From Arthrobacter sp. EpRS71 (GTDB lineage Bacteria; Actinomycetota; Actinomycetes; Actinomycetales; Micrococcaceae): a DNA stretch of 64,000 nucleotides. Shown piece by piece: positions 61,234 to 64,000 of this stretch; positions within the stretch are counted from its first letter, which is position 1; the number at the start of each line of letters is the position of its first letter. The DNA is taken from positions 842,059 to 906,058 of the forward strand of contig NZ_LNUV01000003.1 in assembly GCF_001512285.1 (NCBI RefSeq), given 5' to 3'. Under the pieces are notes generated by a model. That model did no database searches. It was not told the origin of the DNA and saw nothing but the letters and a program-made list of their open reading frames with translations. Made by a program: the position numbers and the translations under genes.

Positions 61234-62792
61234 GTTCTCTCCCCAGCCTCCGAAAATTCCCGGGCGACGGCATCACGTAACTCCGCCCGCGCCCGTTCCA
61301 CCAAGTCCGGCGCGGATGGCCGGTGGGCGAGCACGTCCGCGAGTCGACCCACCACGAATCCGGTCCCCTTTCCCAGCGGCTGCGCGGCTCCTGCCTCAAG
61401 CAGCAAATATGAGGCCGTCAGCGCCTCGATCACCAAGAGCTTTTCCGCTGCCTCCACCGACTTTTCGAGTTGCTGCAAGGCAAGCGGGGCCAGGGTTGAA
61501 TGGTCCTCGACGTCGGCAGAAAGAGTCGGCGCTCCCAGCGTGGCGGGGGCGGCAAGGAACTTGAGCTCGGCCAGCAGTCCGGCAGCCGAATACCAGAGCA
61601 GCCCGGGAAGTTCCTCCTGAGCCAGGCCCGCCCCGGAGGATGCCGACTCCAGATGGCGGGCGCGGATAGCCCGTTGCGGCGGATACAACTTGGCGATGCG
61701 ACGTTCACTGGACATTCCCACGTGCGCCAACGCCAGCCGCAGGGCCTCAAACGCGAGCGCCAACTGCATCGGTTGGAAGTTCCCGCCGGACACCATGGCC
61801 CCGGACTCGATATCAACCAGCGGATTATCGCCGCGGCCGTTCAGTTCCACCTCCAAGGCAGCATCGAGCTGCGCCACGAGGGTTCGAAAGGCTCCGTGAG
61901 TTTGCGGCGCGGCCCTGAAGGACAACGCATCCTGAACGGACGCTTCGGGACGAACATCCTCGAGCCACCCACCGCCCAAGAGGCGGCGCACCGCGGCAGC
62001 CGAGTCCCGCTGCCCGTCCACCGCCTTGGCTGCCTGGATTGCCGGCGAAAACGGGCTGAGGTTCCCGCCGCCGTCGTACCTGGCGATTGTCTCCAGCGAG
62101 AGGGAAAGTGCGACGTCGGCCAGCTCGGCCAGGTGCCGCAGCCGCAGCAAGGCGAGCGTTCCGGCGCCCACCGAGTATGCGTTTGCGCTGACCAGGGCGA
62201 GGGCCTCACCGGGCGCGGGAACCAGGGGCTGCAGGCCGGCGTCGGCGAGCGCTTTGGCGCCGGAAATCAGGGTGCCGTCCGCCCCGAACGCTTCACCCTC
62301 CCCGATGGCAACGGCGGCGACGGCGGCAAGCTGGGTCAGGTCCGAGGACCCCACCGAACCTTCGCGCGGGATGGCGGGAAACACGCCTCGGTTGAGCATT
62401 TCGGCGTAAAACTCAGCGGTTTCGGGTCGGACTCCGGAGCCGCCGCGGCTGAACCCGATCAGTCGGGTGAGGATCACGGCCCGGGCGGCGGCGCGGTCCA
62501 GGTACGAGCCCACTCCGCTGTTGTGATACCTGATCACCTGGATCTGATAGGCAAGGAGGGACTTCTCCTCCACAGCCGTATCCCGTCCGGAGCCAAGCAG
62601 TGTGTTGAGTCCGTACACGCGTTGCCCGGAGGCTGCAGTCAGTGCCACAATTTCCCGCGATTTCTGTAGCAAAGACAACGCATCTTGGTTGAGTTTCACG
62701 TGAAACGCAGGATCTTCGGCAACACGGGCCACGTCCACAGCACGCACCGGAGCCGTGCCAATCACCAAGGTCAGCGGCGTACCGGTCACCAT
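61227..62792 (-). CDS. HAL/PAL-fold lyase lacking the canonical MIO triad
   Basis: A 521-residue protein of the histidine/phenylalanine ammonia-lyase fold. Conserved parts are VYGLNTLLGSG with the catalytic Tyr60, IPREGSVG, IGEGEAFG, GGNFQPMQLALA and ADVEDHSTL. Where active lyases have Ala-Ser-Gly-Asp, which cyclises to MIO, this one has Ser149-Ser150-Asp151 (GSVGSSDLTQLA), one residue shorter. The QDPYSLR region reads QDALSFRAAPQTHG, losing the second Tyr. Normal ammonia-lyase chemistry is doubtful. It lies between an LLM monooxygenase and a cysteine-synthase-like gene, with overlaps on both sides. Confidence 0.85.
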   Translation of the reverse strand: MVTGTPLTLVIGTAPVRAVDVARVAEDPAFHVKLNQDALSLLQKSREIVALTAASGQRVYGLNTLLGSGRDTAVEEKSLLAYQIQVIRYHNSGVGSYLDRAAARAVILTRLIGFSRGGSGVRPETAEFYAEMLNRGVFPAIPREGSVGSSDLTQLAAVAAVAIGEGEAFGADGTLISGAKALADAGLQPLVPAPGEALALVSANAYSVGAGTLALLRLRHLAELADVALSLSLETIARYDGGGNLSPFSPAIQAAKAVDGQRDSAAAVRRLLGGGWLEDVRPEASVQDALSFRAAPQTHGAFRTLVAQLDAALEVELNGRGDNPLVDIESGAMVSGGNFQPMQLALAFEALRLALAHVGMSSERRIAKLYPPQRAIRARHLESASSGAGLAQEELPGLLWYSAAGLLAELKFLAAPATLGAPTLSADVEDHSTLAPLALQQLEKSVEAAEKLLVIEALTASYLLLEAGAAQPLGKGTGFVVGRLADVLAHRPSAPDLVERARAELRDAVAREFSEAGERTW

Positions 62793-64000
62793 TAGAAGTC
62801 CAAGAGGTTCTGCCGGAACCCGCCGTTGCCGTAGCTCTTCCTCAACAGGCCGCGACGCCGCAGTTCGGGCGTGAGCTTGTCCAGCACGCTGTGCACCGTC
62901 ACCGGGTCCACGAAGCCGGAGAAGAGGAACCCATCGCCACCCACCTCGGACCCTGTCGACTCCAGGTAGTCGGCGATCTCGCCTGCCGTGCCGATGATCG
63001 AGTCGCCCGCGCCGCCGCTGCGGGCCTGCAGGATCTGGCGCAGCGTGGAACCCGGAGGTGCGGCCTTGGCGAAATGCTCCAGGGTGCCTTGGTTGCTGTT
63101 GGTGGTCAATTCAGGCAGTGGCGCGTCGAGGTCGAACTGTTTGAAGTCGATTACGGAGAGGTAGGAGATGGAGTTCAGCTGGCTGTCGATGTCGCGTTGG
63201 GTGAGTTCCCGCCGCTGGGCCCGCAACTCCTCGGCCTCGGCCGGGGAACCAACAACGGTGGGCTTCAGGACGAAAAGTACCTTGACGTCGTCGGGATTGC
63301 GGCCGGCCTTCACAGCTTCTGCGCGAATCGAGTCCCGGTAGGACTTCATCCCGTCAACGCCACGCGCCAGGGCAATGGCCACGTCAGCATTGCCGCCGGC
63401 AAACGCCTTGCCCCGGGGAGAAGCACCGGCCTGAACCAGCACCGGTTCCTCAGGTAAAGGCGCAGTGTTCAGTGGGCCCCTGACCTTGAAGAAGTCACCC
63501 TGGTGGTTAATAGGGTGCACCTTGCTGTGGTCCGCGAACACCCCCGCGTCAACATCCTCAAGCACGGCGCCCGGTTCCCAACTGCGCCAAAGCCGCCTGA
63601 CGACGTCGACGAATTCCTCCGCTTTCTCGTATCGGAGGTCATGCTCGATCTGTTGGTCCAAGCCGTAGTTCTGCGCGGCGAGGTCACTGCCGGACGTGAC
63701 AACGTTCCAGCCAAGCTGCCCTTCAGAGAAGTGCTGCAGCGTCGCCAGGAGCCGGGCGGCCGTGAAAGGCGGGTAGAAGGAGGCGCTGACCGTCGGGACA
63801 ATCCCGAGGTGCTCGGTGGCGGAAAGAAGGTAAGGGACCAACGCCAACGGATCATGCTTCGGGGCGAACGACGCGTGCGCCAGGGATACCTCGGCTGTGC
63901 CGCCATAGGTGTCCGGAACGGTGAGGGAATCTTCAATGATGAACAGGTCCAACCCGGATCGCTCAAACGCCCGGACGGCCTCCTGATACAGGGCGGGTTT
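62792..64000 (-). CDS. LLM-class flavin-dependent monooxygenase (NtaA/SnaA type), 5' end outside window
   Basis: The frame is open to the right edge of the window, so about 402 C-terminal residues are present. SGLDLFIIEDSLTVPDTYGG, ARLLATLQHFSEGQLGWNVV and HPINHQGDFFKVRGPLNTAP are typical of the FMNH2-dependent NtaA/SnaA/DszA group, which oxidises amines, sulfur compounds or aminopolycarboxylates. The stop overlaps the HAL-like start (TAATG). A partner flavin reductase is not visible and may lie beyond the edge. The substrate is probably handed to the next two enzymes of the operon. Confidence 0.88.
   Translation of the reverse strand, partial: KPALYQEAVRAFERSGLDLFIIEDSLTVPDTYGGTAEVSLAHASFAPKHDPLALVPYLLSATEHLGIVPTVSASFYPPFTAARLLATLQHFSEGQLGWNVVTSGSDLAAQNYGLDQQIEHDLRYEKAEEFVDVVRRLWRSWEPGAVLEDVDAGVFADHSKVHPINHQGDFFKVRGPLNTAPLPEEPVLVQAGASPRGKAFAGGNADVAIALARGVDGMKSYRDSIRAEAVKAGRNPDDVKVLFVLKPTVVGSPAEAEELRAQRRELTQRDIDSQLNSISYLSVIDFKQFDLDAPLPELTTNSNQGTLEHFAKAAPPGSTLRQILQARSGGAGDSIIGTAGEIADYLESTGSEVGGDGFLFSGFVDPVTVHSVLDKLTPELRRRGLLRKSYGNGGFRQNLLDF

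Noticed and set aside
61500..62669. Open frame opposite the HAL-like lyase gene
   Set aside because: It is antisense to a conserved fold, with atypical composition and no start context.

Overview
The window looks like a chromosomal segment of a high-GC actinobacterium, most probably of the Arthrobacter/Paenarthrobacter group (Micrococcaceae). This rests on high-GC codon use, GTG/TTG starts, several apparently leaderless promoters, actinobacterial-type regulators (CmtR, SigJ/ECF41, ECF42, an ArsR with an N-terminal Cys pair) and many sugar or amine catabolic cassettes. No rRNA, tRNA, CRISPR array, transposase or integrase was seen. Genes are densely packed and no gap exceeds 300 bases.

Layout. 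1-4.0 kb: the 3' end of a phosphomannomutase gene, a DHFR-like reductase, a small methyltransferase and an orphan YhcG/DUF1016 nuclease. 2.9-10.7 kb: a sugar-uptake locus with a DeoR-HTH/LacI-core regulator, a Tat-exported beta-propeller protein, an ABC importer (binding lipoprotein and two permeases) and a 2-hydroxyacid dehydrogenase. A TGTTTGAA-like motif recurs at both of its promoter regions. 10.8-20.3 kb: a P-type ATPase, a PhoD phosphatase, a GMC oxidoreductase divergent from an AraC regulator, and an alanine-type aminotransferase. 20.3-26.1 kb: an alcohol dehydrogenase, a CMD-family protein with ECF41 SigJ, and a copper amine oxidase with a TetR regulator. 26.1-27.7 kb: an AbiE-like toxin-antitoxin cassette between direct repeats that duplicate the 3' end of the neighbouring lysE gene; its toxin gene is frameshifted. 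28.4-30.9 kb: an aldehyde dehydrogenase and prephenate dehydratase. 30.9-37.7 kb: a metal/metalloid island, made of cmtR, a CDF transporter and a DsbA-like protein, then acr3-arsC-trxB-arsO divergent from arsR-arsN1. 37.7-46.4 kb: an MMPL transporter with MarR, a methyltransferase, YciI with ECF42, an aldo/keto reductase, DinB and a LysE exporter. 46.4-51.1 kb: a nucleoside/ribose operon with a LacI regulator, a frameshifted nucleoside hydrolase, an MFS transporter and ribokinase. 51.2-59.2 kb: TetR with a small membrane protein, a tyrosine phosphatase overlapping a kinase-PabB fusion, cardiolipin synthase, PabC and an amino-acid permease. 59.4-64 kb: a CMD protein, a 47-residue membrane peptide, a 32-bp tandem repeat and a three-gene operon: an LLM flavin monooxygenase, a HAL-fold lyase and a cysteine-synthase-like enzyme.

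Most notable points. (1) The HAL-fold lyase in the last operon lacks the Ala-Ser-Gly triad that normally forms the MIO cofactor. (2) The AbiE-like cassette is bounded by lysE 3'-end repeats. (3) Three copies of a 66-bp palindrome sit at gene ends. (4) A P-loop kinase domain is fused to PabB. (5) The ECF42 sigma gene appears to start at CTG. (6) Two genes carry single-base losses in short homopolymers, which are either pseudogenes or consensus errors. Family names come from reading the translations; no database search was run.
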